Below, in pieces: positions 34,332-42,569 of a stretch of 64,000 bases of DNA; position 1 is the stretch's first letter, and every line of letters begins with the position of its first letter. Position numbers and translations under genes: made by a program. The DNA lies in contig CP116226.1 of the NCBI GenBank assembly GCA_038182865.1, positions 1-64,000 of the forward strand. Direction: 5' to 3'. Source of the stretch: Microbacterium enclense. Its GTDB lineage: Bacteria; Actinomycetota; Actinomycetes; Actinomycetales; Microbacteriaceae. The notes under the pieces were generated by a model. That model saw only the letters and a program-made list of their open reading frames with translations, had not been told where the DNA came from and searched no databases.

Positions 34332-34673
34332 ATGGACATCGCCGTTCTCCCCCGGACCACCCCGGCGACGTCGACGCGCACGACCTGGGCGAAGGTCGAC
34401 ACCGGATTCTGGGTCGCGCATCGTGGCGGCGAGTACTTCGGATGCGTCGACCAGGTCGCCGGCGGCTTCGTGTCGCGCGATGCGCACGGCATCCCCATCG
34501 GCCGCTATGACGCTCTCGCCGAGGCGAGGTCGTCGTTGCGCAGCACGACGCACCCGGTCAACACCACGCGACGCATGCGTCTGGAACGCGCATCCGTCGC
34601 CGCGGCCACCGCGATCGGCGGGACCGCCCTCGCTTTCGCATTGACCGCCGGCGCGATCGCCCCGCTGCTGTGA
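34332..34673 (+). CDS. Hypothetical protein with C-terminal membrane helix
   Basis: The 113-residue product starts one base after the DUF7882 stop. The first ~70 residues look like a small beta-rich domain (KVDTGFWVAHRGGEYFGCVD; GIPIGRYDALAEA), followed by a basic segment and a hydrophobic end (about 88-113) that should anchor it in the membrane. No family is recognised. Context suggests joint function with DUF7882 under MarR control. Confidence 0.75.
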   Translation: MDIAVLPRTTPATSTRTTWAKVDTGFWVAHRGGEYFGCVDQVAGGFVSRDAHGIPIGRYDALAEARSSLRSTTHPVNTTRRMRLERASVAAATAIGGTALAFALTAGAIAPLL

Positions 34674-34771
34674 ACGACATGGACGACATCGACCTGCGCG
34701 ACGACGCCGACGATTTCGAGGATGCCGCGATGGCGGCGTTCACCGAGAGGTACGGCGTCACCCCGATCTGA
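34670..34771 (+). CDS. Tiny acidic ORF ending the DUF7882 operon
   Basis: The GTG overlaps the preceding stop as GTGA and opens a 33-codon acidic ORF (MNDMDDIDLRDDADDFEDA, then a short helix ending RYGVTPI). The overlap and lack of gap are the support; no ribosome site is visible and an internal ATG at 34679 could be used instead. Confidence 0.4.
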   Translation: MNDMDDIDLRDDADDFEDAAMAAFTERYGVTPI

Positions 34772-34857
34772 GCGCGTCGACCCCCTGGACACCGTCGCGG
34801 CCGCGTGCGAACGTCGCTCGCGGGTCACGGTTCCGGCCCCGGATGAATGGAGACAGC

Positions 34858-35007
34858 ATGACGAGCACCAACGGTCGCGCCGACGACGCCCCCGATCAGG
34901 ATTCGAACGGCGCGGGGAGCGAGTCCCCCGAGGAGGGCGCTGCCGCCCAGCAAGACGCCGACGAAGCCGCCACGACCTCGGAGTCGCCGGTCGGCGACAT
35001 CTCGTAA
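34858..35007 (+). CDS. Small disordered acidic protein, 49 aa
   Basis: The product (MTSTNGRADDAPDQDSNGAG onward, ending PVGDIS) is Asp/Glu/Ala/Ser-rich without hydrophobic residues and is likely disordered. A GGAG site lies six bases before the ATG. It ends seven bases before the convergent radical SAM gene. The function is unknown. Confidence 0.6.
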   Translation: MTSTNGRADDAPDQDSNGAGSESPEEGAAAQQDADEAATTSESPVGDIS

Positions 35008-35013
35008 GACTCT

Positions 35014-36084
35014 TCAGAAGGCGTACCGCACACGGCAGTACGGGAGTCTCCGATCGATGAGCGCGGTGAGTGCCGCCACACTCTGCGCCTTCAGCGGGTG
35101 TCGGTAGCGAACGTTCACCGCGCCGTTCTGCGAGCGCTTCTCTTCTTGTGCGGCAGGCGTCCACAACAGCTCTTCGCCCGTGGGATGCCATCCGAGATTG
35201 ACCTCGTGCAGGCCCTCGTTGTGCGTGAGGAAGATGATCTCGCACGCGAGTTGCGCCTTCGCCCGCGCGTGGAGGACCGCGTCGATCTCGTCGAAGAGAG
35301 CTTCCCAATCGGCGAGCCACGTCGGAGTGAGAATCACCGGGGAGAAGTTGACGTGAACCTCGAATCCCGCGTCGACGAAGTCGTTGATCGCGGCGATGCG
35401 CTCCGACATCGGAGAAGTGCGCAGATCGGTGACGCGGGCCGTCGCCGCGGGCATGAGCGAGAACCGGATGCGGGTCCGGCCGGCCGGATCCCACTCGAGC
35501 AGGTCGCGATTGACGAACTTCGTCGCGAATGACGCCTTGGCCGTCGGCATCATGCGGAACAGATCGCACACGTCGCGCACGTTCTCGCTGATCATCGCGT
35601 CGACCGAGCAGTCGCCGTTCTCACCGATGTCGTACACCCACGCCTCGGGGTCGCACTGGTTGGGCTCGGTCTTCTGCCCGCGCACCGCGACATGCCGCGC
35701 GAGGTGGCGCGTGATCTGATCGATGTTCGCGAACACGGTGATCGGGTTGCTGTAGCCCTTCCGTCGCGGGACGTAGCAGTACGCGCAGGCCATGGCGCAC
35801 CCGTTGGACAGCGACGGCGCGATGAAATCCGCCGAGCGGCCGTTCACCCGCGTCGCGACGCTCTTCTTGACGCCGAGCACGAGCGCCTCGGTCTTGATGC
35901 GCACCCAGCGTGCGACGTTCGTCTCGTCGCCGTGCACCTCGGGGATCTGCCAGTGCGACGCGATGGGCACGATGTGGGCGTCGGGCCAGCGCGCGACGAT
36001 CTCCCGCCCGCGCTCGAGCTCGAGCGCGGCGTCTTCCGCATAGATGCGGGTCACGCGCAGCAGGTTCTCGCGAAGGACGGCCAT
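35014..36084 (-). CDS. Spore photoproduct lyase-like radical SAM protein
   Basis: The 356-residue enzyme has the radical SAM cluster motif C96-x3-C100-x2-C103 (CAMACAYCY), followed by a barrel with ENGDCSVDAMISENV and FSLMPAATARVTDL. Overall this matches the spore photoproduct lyase family (SplB repairs the thymine dimer of spore DNA in Firmicutes). Microbacteria do not sporulate, so the substrate may be another DNA lesion or nucleotide. It is last in a four-gene operon, nine bases after the nei2 gene, which supports a DNA-repair role. Confidence 0.85.
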   Translation of the reverse strand: MAVLRENLLRVTRIYAEDAALELERGREIVARWPDAHIVPIASHWQIPEVHGDETNVARWVRIKTEALVLGVKKSVATRVNGRSADFIAPSLSNGCAMACAYCYVPRRKGYSNPITVFANIDQITRHLARHVAVRGQKTEPNQCDPEAWVYDIGENGDCSVDAMISENVRDVCDLFRMMPTAKASFATKFVNRDLLEWDPAGRTRIRFSLMPAATARVTDLRTSPMSERIAAINDFVDAGFEVHVNFSPVILTPTWLADWEALFDEIDAVLHARAKAQLACEIIFLTHNEGLHEVNLGWHPTGEELLWTPAAQEEKRSQNGAVNVRYRHPLKAQSVAALTALIDRRLPYCRVRYAF

Positions 36085-36093
36085 CGTTCCGTT

Positions 36094-36918
36094 CTACCCG
36101 GGGGTTCCGACATCCGCTCCGGCCGGTACCGGCTGGCAGCGCGGGCACCACCACGTGCGTCGCTGCTCGGGATCGTTCGCCACCTCGTCGCGCACCAGGA
36201 CGCGCGTGCCGCAGCGCAGACACGGCCTCCCCGCCCGGCCGGCCACCCAGTGCGACGATCCTTTGCGCTGATTCCCGGTCGTCACCTGATACATCCCCGG
36301 CACGGTCGCCGAGATCCGCAGGGCGCGTGCCGCGAGCGCGACCAGAGCATCGAGGTCGGTCGCACCGATGGGCGCGAAGGGATGGATGCCGCGCAGAAAC
36401 GCGAGTTCGTTCACCCAGAGGTTGCCGAGCCCGGCGATGCGCGTCTGGTCGAGCAGTGCCGCGACGAAGCGACGCTCGGGCCGGGCCGACAGGCGTCGCA
36501 CAGCCTCCGCGGCATCCCAGTCGTCTCGCAGCGGGTCCGGACCGAGGTATCCGATCACGTCGGCCTCGCGCATCGTCGGGATGAGGTCGACCACGGGCAC
36601 ATCGAGTCCCCACACCTCGCGCCCGTCGTCGAGGCGGAGTCGCACGCGCGCCTTCTCCCGTGCGGCCGTCGGGAGGGCACGGCCGGGGCGCGTGATGGTC
36701 CAGCTGCCCTGCATCCGCAGATGCGTGTGCAGGGTCGTGTCGTCGTCGAAACGCGTCAGGAGGTGCTTGCCGTGGGTGTCGTAACCCCGGATACGCCGTC
36801 CCGCCAGCGACGTGCCGGCCGCCGCCCCCGAACGCAGCTCCCCCTCGCGGACCTCCCGCCCGGTCGTCACCGCATCGAGGCGTCGGCGCAGGCGGTAGAC
36901 GCTGTCGCCCTCCGGCAC
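36094..36918 (-). CDS. Fpg/Nei-family DNA glycosylase (Nei2-like)
   Basis: This bifunctional glycosylase/AP lyase removes oxidised bases. After the initiator, the conserved PEGDSVYRLRRRLD provides the catalytic Pro2 and Glu3; MPEG-D rather than MPELPE points to the Nei branch. The helix-two-turn-helix segment is LDQTRIAGLGNLWVNE, and a zinc finger lies near the end (CLRCG ... CPRC). The 274-residue length is normal. The GTG start is two bases after the stop of the FAD oxidoreductase gene, implying coupling. Confidence 0.93.
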   Translation of the reverse strand: MPEGDSVYRLRRRLDAVTTGREVREGELRSGAAAGTSLAGRRIRGYDTHGKHLLTRFDDDTTLHTHLRMQGSWTITRPGRALPTAAREKARVRLRLDDGREVWGLDVPVVDLIPTMREADVIGYLGPDPLRDDWDAAEAVRRLSARPERRFVAALLDQTRIAGLGNLWVNELAFLRGIHPFAPIGATDLDALVALAARALRISATVPGMYQVTTGNQRKGSSHWVAGRAGRPCLRCGTRVLVRDEVANDPEQRRTWWCPRCQPVPAGADVGTPG

Positions 36919-36920
36919 GG

Positions 36921-38399
36921 CTAGCGCGCCGGGACGAGCTGGTCGTCGCGGGGAGCGAGGTCGGGCCGCAGGCGCGTACCGAACTCGTGCCGCAGTGCGC
37001 TGAGGGCGGCCTGCCACCCGGCGAGCCCGTGGACCCCCGGGCCCGGGCTGGTCGACGAGGAGCACAGGTACACGCCCGTCATCGGTGTGCGCCACGGGTC
37101 GGGACTGTAGATCGGCCGTCCGAGCAGCTGCGTGAACGTCGGAGCGCCCGCCGAGATGTCACCGCCCGGAAAGTTCGGGTTCCACGCCTCGATGTCGACG
37201 GCCGTGCGCGAGGTCGAAGCGAGCACGGTGTCTCTGAAGCCGGGTGCGAAACGCTCGATCTGCCGGACCATCGCCTCTTCCCTGTCCGCGGGGCTTGCGG
37301 AAGGCACGTGGGTGTACGCCCAGAGGACGTGCTTTCCCTCGGGGGCGCGGGTGGGGTCGAACAGCGTCGGCTGTGCGGCGAGGACGTAGGGCGCGTCCGG
37401 CAGATCCCCCCGCGCCACCGCGTTCTCCGCCGCGGCGATCTCTTCGCGCGTCCCGCCGATGTGCACCGTGCCCGTGCGGGCGATGTCGGCGTTCGCCCAC
37501 GGGACCGGCTCGCTCAGCGCGAAGTCGACCTTGGCGACACCGCCGCCGTAGCGGAACCGCTCGAGGGCGCGGCGGTAGGCCGCCGGCATCCGGTCTCCCG
37601 CCAGGCGGATGAGCGCGCGCGGCGTGGTGTCCAGCAGCACGGCCTTCGACGGCGGCAGCTCATCCAGCGAGGTGATCTCGACGCCGGTGTGCAGCACCCC
37701 GCCGTGGGCGCGGATATCCGCGATCATCGCGTCGGCGATCGCCTGGCTGCCCCCGACCGGGATCGGCCAGCCGCGACCGTGCCCGTAGGTGGCGAGGACG
37801 AGACCGGCACCACCGGCGGCCAGGCTCGGCTGGTGCAGGATCGTGTGCGCCGAGACGCCGGTGACGAGTGCGGGCGCGACCTCTTCACGGAAGCGCGTGT
37901 TCCACCAGGGTCCACCCTGTTCGAGAGAGCGGATGCCGAAGAACGCGGCCGCGAGCGGATCGCCGGGGATGCGCAACAGGGCGTTGCCGGTGAAGTCCGC
38001 GACCCCGCGGAGATGCTCGACGAGCGGACGCATGAGGCGCGCATAGGCGGGCCCGTCGACCCCGAGCCCATCCGCGGCGCGTTCCAGATCGCGGTAGGCC
38101 AGTCCCGCTCGGCCCCCGTCGAGGGGATGGGCGTACGACACCTCGGGGACGATCAGCGGCACACGCCGCTCGAGTCCGAACTCGCGGAAGAACCACGACT
38201 CCAACGCCAGCGGGTGCACCGCCGATCCGACGTCGTGACGGAACCCGGGCAGCGTCAGTTCAGCGGTCGACGCCGCTCCCCCGAAGGTGTCGGCGCGTTC
38301 GTACACCGCCACCGAGAGACCGGAGCGCGCGAGGGTGACCGCCGCCGCGAGCCCGTTGGGTCCGGAACCGACGATGATCGCGTCGTAGCTCTCGCTCAT
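36921..38399 (-). CDS. Phytoene-desaturase-like FAD oxidoreductase
   Basis: The 492-residue flavoprotein begins with the dinucleotide-binding motif IIVGSGPNGLAAAVTLARSG and carries YERADTFGGAASTAEL and the C-terminal GVYLCSSSTSPGPGVHGLAGW typical of the CrtI/PDS-type family (NAD(P)/FAD-dependent). No carotenoid genes (crtB, crtE) are nearby, so the usual database name should not be read as a carotenoid function. It overlaps the SRPBCC gene upstream by four bases (ATGA). Confidence 0.9.
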   Translation of the reverse strand: MSESYDAIIVGSGPNGLAAAVTLARSGLSVAVYERADTFGGAASTAELTLPGFRHDVGSAVHPLALESWFFREFGLERRVPLIVPEVSYAHPLDGGRAGLAYRDLERAADGLGVDGPAYARLMRPLVEHLRGVADFTGNALLRIPGDPLAAAFFGIRSLEQGGPWWNTRFREEVAPALVTGVSAHTILHQPSLAAGGAGLVLATYGHGRGWPIPVGGSQAIADAMIADIRAHGGVLHTGVEITSLDELPPSKAVLLDTTPRALIRLAGDRMPAAYRRALERFRYGGGVAKVDFALSEPVPWANADIARTGTVHIGGTREEIAAAENAVARGDLPDAPYVLAAQPTLFDPTRAPEGKHVLWAYTHVPSASPADREEAMVRQIERFAPGFRDTVLASTSRTAVDIEAWNPNFPGGDISAGAPTFTQLLGRPIYSPDPWRTPMTGVYLCSSSTSPGPGVHGLAGWQAALSALRHEFGTRLRPDLAPRDDQLVPAR

Positions 38400-38899
38400 C
38401 GGTCGATCGGCTCCCGCTCGGCGGTGGATTCGTGGCCACGCGCGGCGGATCCCTCGGAGGTGCCGGGCGCTCCCCCTTCGGCGAGGTATGCGAGGCGATG
38501 AAGGGTCTCGGCGTTGCGCCAGCGAGTGATCGCGTCGAAGACGACGTCGGGCAGGAGCTTCGTCGGTCCCGTGACGGGTTCTTCCTGCAGACGGACCACG
38601 CACATGTCACCGCGGGCCTTCACATCGATGGCTACGCGGGCGATGCCGATCGGGCCGCCGTGCGGTTCGAGCACCGCGCGCCGCGGCGGGTCCCAGACCC
38701 GCATGACGGTCGAGTCGTTGACCAGCGCCGGCCACGACCCGAACGAGTGGTGCAGCGTCGATCCTTCCGCGGGCCACTCGTCGGCCACGTCGCGCATCCG
38801 CGAGGCGCCGACGACCCACAGGGGATACAGCCAGCCGTTGGCCAGGACGCGGAAGACATCTTCGGGGGCGCATCGCAGAAGACGCACATTGCGGGCCAT
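38396..38899 (-). CDS. SRPBCC (START-like) domain protein
   Basis: The 167-residue protein has the helix-grip pattern: N-terminal strand VRLLRCAPEDVFRVLANGWL, GSTLHHSFGSWPALVND, and a C-terminal helix (WRNAETLHRLAYLAEGG). The family binds hydrophobic ligands or lipids. It is first of the operon with the FAD oxidoreductase, nei2 and the radical SAM gene; the 96 bp before it separate it from the histidine kinase on the same strand. Confidence 0.85.
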   Translation of the reverse strand: MARNVRLLRCAPEDVFRVLANGWLYPLWVVGASRMRDVADEWPAEGSTLHHSFGSWPALVNDSTVMRVWDPPRRAVLEPHGGPIGIARVAIDVKARGDMCVVRLQEEPVTGPTKLLPDVVFDAITRWRNAETLHRLAYLAEGGAPGTSEGSAARGHESTAEREPIDR

Positions 38900-38995
38900 C
38901 GTCGCTCCTCCTCGTCGACCGGTGGATCCCCACGCTACGGCCCCGCCCGCCCCGACGTCGCGACGGTTGCGCGAAGGCGGTGCGCCGGGTATCCG

Positions 38996-40171
38996 TCAGG
39001 CGGCGGCGGGAAGCACGAACCACACGCGCGTGCCCCCCTCGGGCGACGCGTCGAGACCGATCGAACCGTGGTGCGCATCGACGATTCGCCGACAGGTCGC
39101 GAGCCCGATCCCGATCCCCGGGACCTCGGCACCGTGACCGCGCTCCATGGGCTCGAAGACACGGTCGCGCAGCTCCGGCTCGATCGCCTCGCCGTTGTCG
39201 TCGACGAAGATCCGCCAGCCGTCGGGCAGGGTCTCGACGCTGACACGGACGCGGGGCACCCTCTCGGCCGCGACGGTGAACTTCACCGCGTTGGCGATGA
39301 GGTTCTGCAGGAGCACCCGCAGCAGGGTGTCGTCGGCGCGCACGTGCTCAGACTGGGCGACCGTCACCTCGGCGCCCGTGCTCACCACGGCACCGTCGAG
39401 ATCTTCGAGCACCGCGTCGACGGTGTCGGCGACGTCGACGTCGGTGAGATGCGGGCGGGTACCCCCCATGCGGGCGAAATCGAGCAGGTCGGTGACCATC
39501 GCCGTCATCCGCCCGGCGGCCGCCTCCGCACGCACGAGCGACTGCGCGGCCCGCGGGGCCGCCGCCATCTCCGGGCTGTCGGCGGCGAGCTCGATGAACC
39601 CGGCGAGAGCGGTGAGCGGATTGCGGAGGTCGTGGCTCACCTGCACGGCGAACTGCTCGAGCTGCGCGTTGGACTCCACGAGGTCTCGCTGGATGCGGCG
39701 CAGTTCGAGAACGTCGATCACCTGATGGGCGAGAAGGTCGAGCGCCCGACTGGCGGCATCCGAGAGTTCGCCGACGACGTCGTCGAACACGCACAGGGTG
39801 CCGATCGTGACCCCGGCCGGCGTGATGAGCGGACTCGAGGCATAGAAGCGGACGTTGGCGATCTCCCCCGTCACGAAGGCATTCTGCGCGAAGCGCGGAT
39901 CGAGCTGGGCGTCCGGGACGACGACACGACCCGGGGTGCTGATGACCGCGGCGCACATCGAGTCTTCGCGGGCGCAGGACGCCGCCTGGATCCCGACAGC
40001 CGCCACCTGATGCTGCATGCGGTCGTCGATGATGTTGATCACCGCGGTGGGAACCCCGCACGCGGTGGCTGCGAGCTCGACGAGCCCCTGCAGATCGGGT
40101 TCGGACGGCTCCCCGACGAGCCGGTACTGCGCGATCGCCTCGCGTCGCGTCACATCATGCGCCGTGGACAC
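38996..40171 (-). CDS. GAF-domain histidine kinase
   Basis: The 391-residue protein has an N-terminal GAF domain (about 27-150; it contains Cys66 and Cys73, which could be a redox or ligand site) and then the kinase core: H-box His180 in VSHDLRNPL, N-box NLIANAVKFT, and the G-boxes GIGIGLATCRRIVDAH and GGTRVWFVLP. No transmembrane segment is present, so the signal is cytoplasmic. No response regulator gene adjoins it. The start is GTG with AGAGGGGA upstream. Confidence 0.93.
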   Translation of the reverse strand: MSTAHDVTRREAIAQYRLVGEPSEPDLQGLVELAATACGVPTAVINIIDDRMQHQVAAVGIQAASCAREDSMCAAVISTPGRVVVPDAQLDPRFAQNAFVTGEIANVRFYASSPLITPAGVTIGTLCVFDDVVGELSDAASRALDLLAHQVIDVLELRRIQRDLVESNAQLEQFAVQVSHDLRNPLTALAGFIELAADSPEMAAAPRAAQSLVRAEAAAGRMTAMVTDLLDFARMGGTRPHLTDVDVADTVDAVLEDLDGAVVSTGAEVTVAQSEHVRADDTLLRVLLQNLIANAVKFTVAAERVPRVRVSVETLPDGWRIFVDDNGEAIEPELRDRVFEPMERGHGAEVPGIGIGLATCRRIVDAHHGSIGLDASPEGGTRVWFVLPAAA

Positions 40172-40282
40172 ATCGTCCCCTCTTGGTGGTACTCCCCTCC
40201 GTCGAGCCTAGTGCGGTTACACCCGGGAGGGCCGAGGGGGAAGGGGGTCGCGCTCTCGCGAGAGGCGCCGAACAGTGGCGGC

Positions 40283-40588
40283 ATGAGCACTTCGACCCCG
40301 TTCCCTCAGACGCCCGCCGAGCCCGCCACCCCGACCACTCCGGCCGAACCGCTCGCCCCGAATCCCACCGAGCCCACCGTCCCGCTGCCGCCCGAGACCT
40401 CGCCGGCTCCCGCGAGCGCGTCCGCCGGGGGTGGGGGCGCGGCGGACGCGGATCCCGCGAGCGATGACTCCGCGGGAGCCTTCGCCGAGGATGACGACGA
40501 CGCGGTCGGCTCCGCCGAGATGGATGCCGACAACGCGGTCGAGGAAGACATGATCGACGCCGTCGACCCCGGCGGACGCCCGGACTGA
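40283..40588 (+). CDS. Pro/Ala/Asp-rich disordered protein
   Basis: The 101-residue product has a Pro/Thr-rich first half (TPFPQTPAEPATPTTPAEP) and an acidic second half (EDDDDAVGSAEMDADNAVEE). It has no hydrophobic core and is probably disordered. The ribosome site is weak, so the gene call rests on the frame, the acidic composition and the terminator that follows at 40603. Confidence 0.55.
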   Translation: MSTSTPFPQTPAEPATPTTPAEPLAPNPTEPTVPLPPETSPAPASASAGGGGAADADPASDDSAGAFAEDDDDAVGSAEMDADNAVEEDMIDAVDPGGRPD

Positions 40589-40602
40589 CCTGACCGGACG
40601 AC

Positions 40603-40635
40603 GACGGGGCGACGCCATCTCGGCGTCGCCCCGTC
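40603..40635. terminator. Bidirectional terminator
   Basis: Perfect 14-base arms GACGGGGCGACGCC and GGCGTCGCCCCGTC enclose a five-base loop between two convergent genes. Confidence 0.85.
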
Positions 40636-40654
40636 ATCGTTCAGGATCAGCGGA

Positions 40655-41977
40655 TCACGGGTTGCCGCGCGTCCACAGCAGGAGGATCGCCACCACCTGG
40701 AGCACGAGGCATCCGGTCAGGATCGCCGCGCGACGCCGCGGCGTGGACGACCAGCGCTCGTCGGCCATCATCGGCGCCATCGGCATGAGCAGTCGGAACG
40801 TACTCTGCTGCGGGAGGAACACGGCGAGGATGTAGACGCCGTAGCTGAAGCCGTAGGTCACGACCATCAGGCCGAGGCGGCGAACGGGACGCGACCACAT
40901 GAGGGCGAGGAACGCCACGATCAGCGCGACGACGAGCACGATGCCCACCACACCGAGGTGTGTGCCGGCCTGGCGGAACCACGGCGTGAACGGCGTGAAG
41001 GCGTCGTTCCCGACGTAATCGAGCCACCAGCCCAGTTCGGTGCGGATGTAGGCGTTGTGCGTGCCGGTGACGTACTGCGCGATGTGGTTCCACGACAATC
41101 CGGCGACGGCGATCGTGAGGCCGGTCGCCATCAGCGACGCCCATTCCTTCATCGGGAACGGGTCGACGCGACGGCGGAAGAAGCGCACGAGGAACACGAT
41201 GCCCAGCGCCAGCCCCAGTGCGAGGACCCCCGGTCGCGTGTAGGCGGTGACGAGGCCGATCGGCAGGATCCACAGGTACCTGCGCTTGATCGCCAGCAGC
41301 ATCGCGCCGAACATGAGCGCCATGAAGAGGCCCTCGCTGTAGCCGATGACGAAGAGGAACGACATCGGGGCGAAGGAGAAGAACACGACCGCCCACCACG
41401 CCGCCTGCGGCTTCGTGACGGTGCGCAGGAGCAGGAACAGCAGCCAGGTGGCGCCGAGGCTCGCACCGAGGCTCAGCAGCACCGCGATGGGCTGCCAGCC
41501 GAGGCCCGTGGCATCCGACAGGGCGCGGACCATCCCGGGGAAGACCGGCAGGAACGCCCAGTTGTTGGGGAGGATGTCGCCCGACACGTTCATCGGGAGC
41601 GACATCGGATAGCCCTCGGCGGCGATCTGACCGTAGCGGTCGGCGTCCCAGCCGGTGAGGTAGTCGAAGAAGGTGCCGAGGCGCTCGCTGTCAGGGCCGA
41701 AGCCCCAACGCGCGGCCTTGGCGATCGAGTAGAACCCCCACAGGAAGCCGAAGTTGACGGCGCGGGCGATGGCCCACAACAGCAGGACACGGGTGAACGA
41801 GCCGCGCTCGACGGGCACCGCGCCCTGCGGGGGACGCAGCACGTCTTCGCCGTACTGCCGCAACGCGCGACCGATCCGCGATCCACGGAGTCGATCGAGT
41901 CGGCGGTATCGGCTCGGGCGCTCGATGACGCGCGAGGGACGCGTCGGGGAGGCAAGCTCGCTCGGCGGTGCGCTCAC
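40655..41977 (-). CDS. PIG-V-like integral-membrane mannosyltransferase
   Basis: This 440-residue polytopic protein has about ten membrane helices. A first extracytoplasmic loop carries the conserved WDADRYGQIAAEGYP, whose acidic residues are the likely active site of GT-C glycosyltransferases of the PIG-V type, which use polyprenyl-phosphate mannose. The start is GTG with AAAGGT five bases upstream. It stands alone, so the acceptor (glycolipid, lipoarabinomannan-like polymer or protein) cannot be inferred. Confidence 0.85.
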   Translation of the reverse strand: MSAPPSELASPTRPSRVIERPSRYRRLDRLRGSRIGRALRQYGEDVLRPPQGAVPVERGSFTRVLLLWAIARAVNFGFLWGFYSIAKAARWGFGPDSERLGTFFDYLTGWDADRYGQIAAEGYPMSLPMNVSGDILPNNWAFLPVFPGMVRALSDATGLGWQPIAVLLSLGASLGATWLLFLLLRTVTKPQAAWWAVVFFSFAPMSFLFVIGYSEGLFMALMFGAMLLAIKRRYLWILPIGLVTAYTRPGVLALGLALGIVFLVRFFRRRVDPFPMKEWASLMATGLTIAVAGLSWNHIAQYVTGTHNAYIRTELGWWLDYVGNDAFTPFTPWFRQAGTHLGVVGIVLVVALIVAFLALMWSRPVRRLGLMVVTYGFSYGVYILAVFLPQQSTFRLLMPMAPMMADERWSSTPRRRAAILTGCLVLQVVAILLLWTRGNP

Positions 41978-42107
41978 TCGGAACCTTTCACAGGGGAAGA
42001 TGTGGGCGAGTGACGACGGTGTCGGGCCCGGACAAGTGCAGTGAAGCCAGATCGTAGCGGATCAAACCGAACGTTCCCTCCGGTTGACTTCCAGGAAAAT
42101 GTCCTGG

Positions 42108-42431
42108 TCAGTGGGTGTCGCTGACAAGCTTCAGGCCGATCACGCAGGCGACGAGACCGAGGACGAGCAGCAGCTTCACCACCGAGACGGCCTCGGCACC
42201 GGTGACCATGGCGACCACGACGGTCAGCGCTGCGCCGATGCCCACCCAGACCGCGTACGCCGTTCCCGTGGGGATCTCGCGCATGGCGAAGGCGAGTCCG
42301 CCCATGGATGCCAGGATCGCGACGCCGAAGATCACGCTGGGCCAGAGCTTGGTGAACCCCTCCGAGCGGCCGAGGGCGGTCGCCCAGACGGCTTCGAGGA
42401 CGCCGGACAGGATGAGGACGATCCACGACAT
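42108..42431 (-). CDS. gdx: Guanidinium exporter of the SMR family
   Basis: The 107-residue protein has four membrane helices and the small-multidrug-resistance pattern: Glu13 in SGVLEAVWATALGRSEGF, then REIPTGTAYAVWVGIGA. The sequence type is SugE/Gdx, which exports guanidinium by proton exchange as an antiparallel dimer. The ribosome site AAGGAGAG lies just after a guanidine-III riboswitch, which makes the guanidine assignment stronger than sequence alone. It is one gene, so the exporter is a homodimer rather than an EbrAB-like pair. Confidence 0.93.
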   Translation of the reverse strand: MSWIVLILSGVLEAVWATALGRSEGFTKLWPSVIFGVAILASMGGLAFAMREIPTGTAYAVWVGIGAALTVVVAMVTGAEAVSVVKLLLVLGLVACVIGLKLVSDTH

Positions 42432-42444
42432 GGCTGCTCTCCTT

Positions 42445-42485
42445 GGCCAGTCTTGTCGCTGTCCGGGTACTGATCCGTCGTCCGG
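42445..42485 (-). promoter_or_regulatory. Guanidine-III (ykkC-III) riboswitch
   Basis: On the minus strand, CCGGACGA is followed by the loop GATCAGT, then ACCCGG, then CGACAAGACTG. This is the conserved order of the ykkC-III aptamer. CCGG/CCGG gives P1. CAGT in the loop pairs with ACTG at the 3' side, forming the required pseudoknot with bases different from those of the well-known Thermobifida example. The element ends a few bases before the exporter ribosome site, so guanidine binding probably opens translation. Confidence 0.88.
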
Positions 42486-42569
42486 GGGCGCGGTCGTGCG
42501 TCCGAGACCCAGAGTATCGAGCCCACCTGGGCAGTGCCCGTGCAGCGGCGGCTGCCCCTCCGAGACCAC

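Noticed and set aside
36921..38399. Carotenoid biosynthesis function for the phytoene-desaturase-like protein
   Set aside because: No crtB, crtE or cyclase genes adjoin; the family contains many non-carotenoid oxidoreductases and the operon links it to repair enzymes.
42060..42107. Terminator after the guanidine exporter
   Set aside because: CCAGGA/TCCTGG and AACCG/CGGTT pairs exist but the stems are short and no T-run follows, so I did not annotate one.
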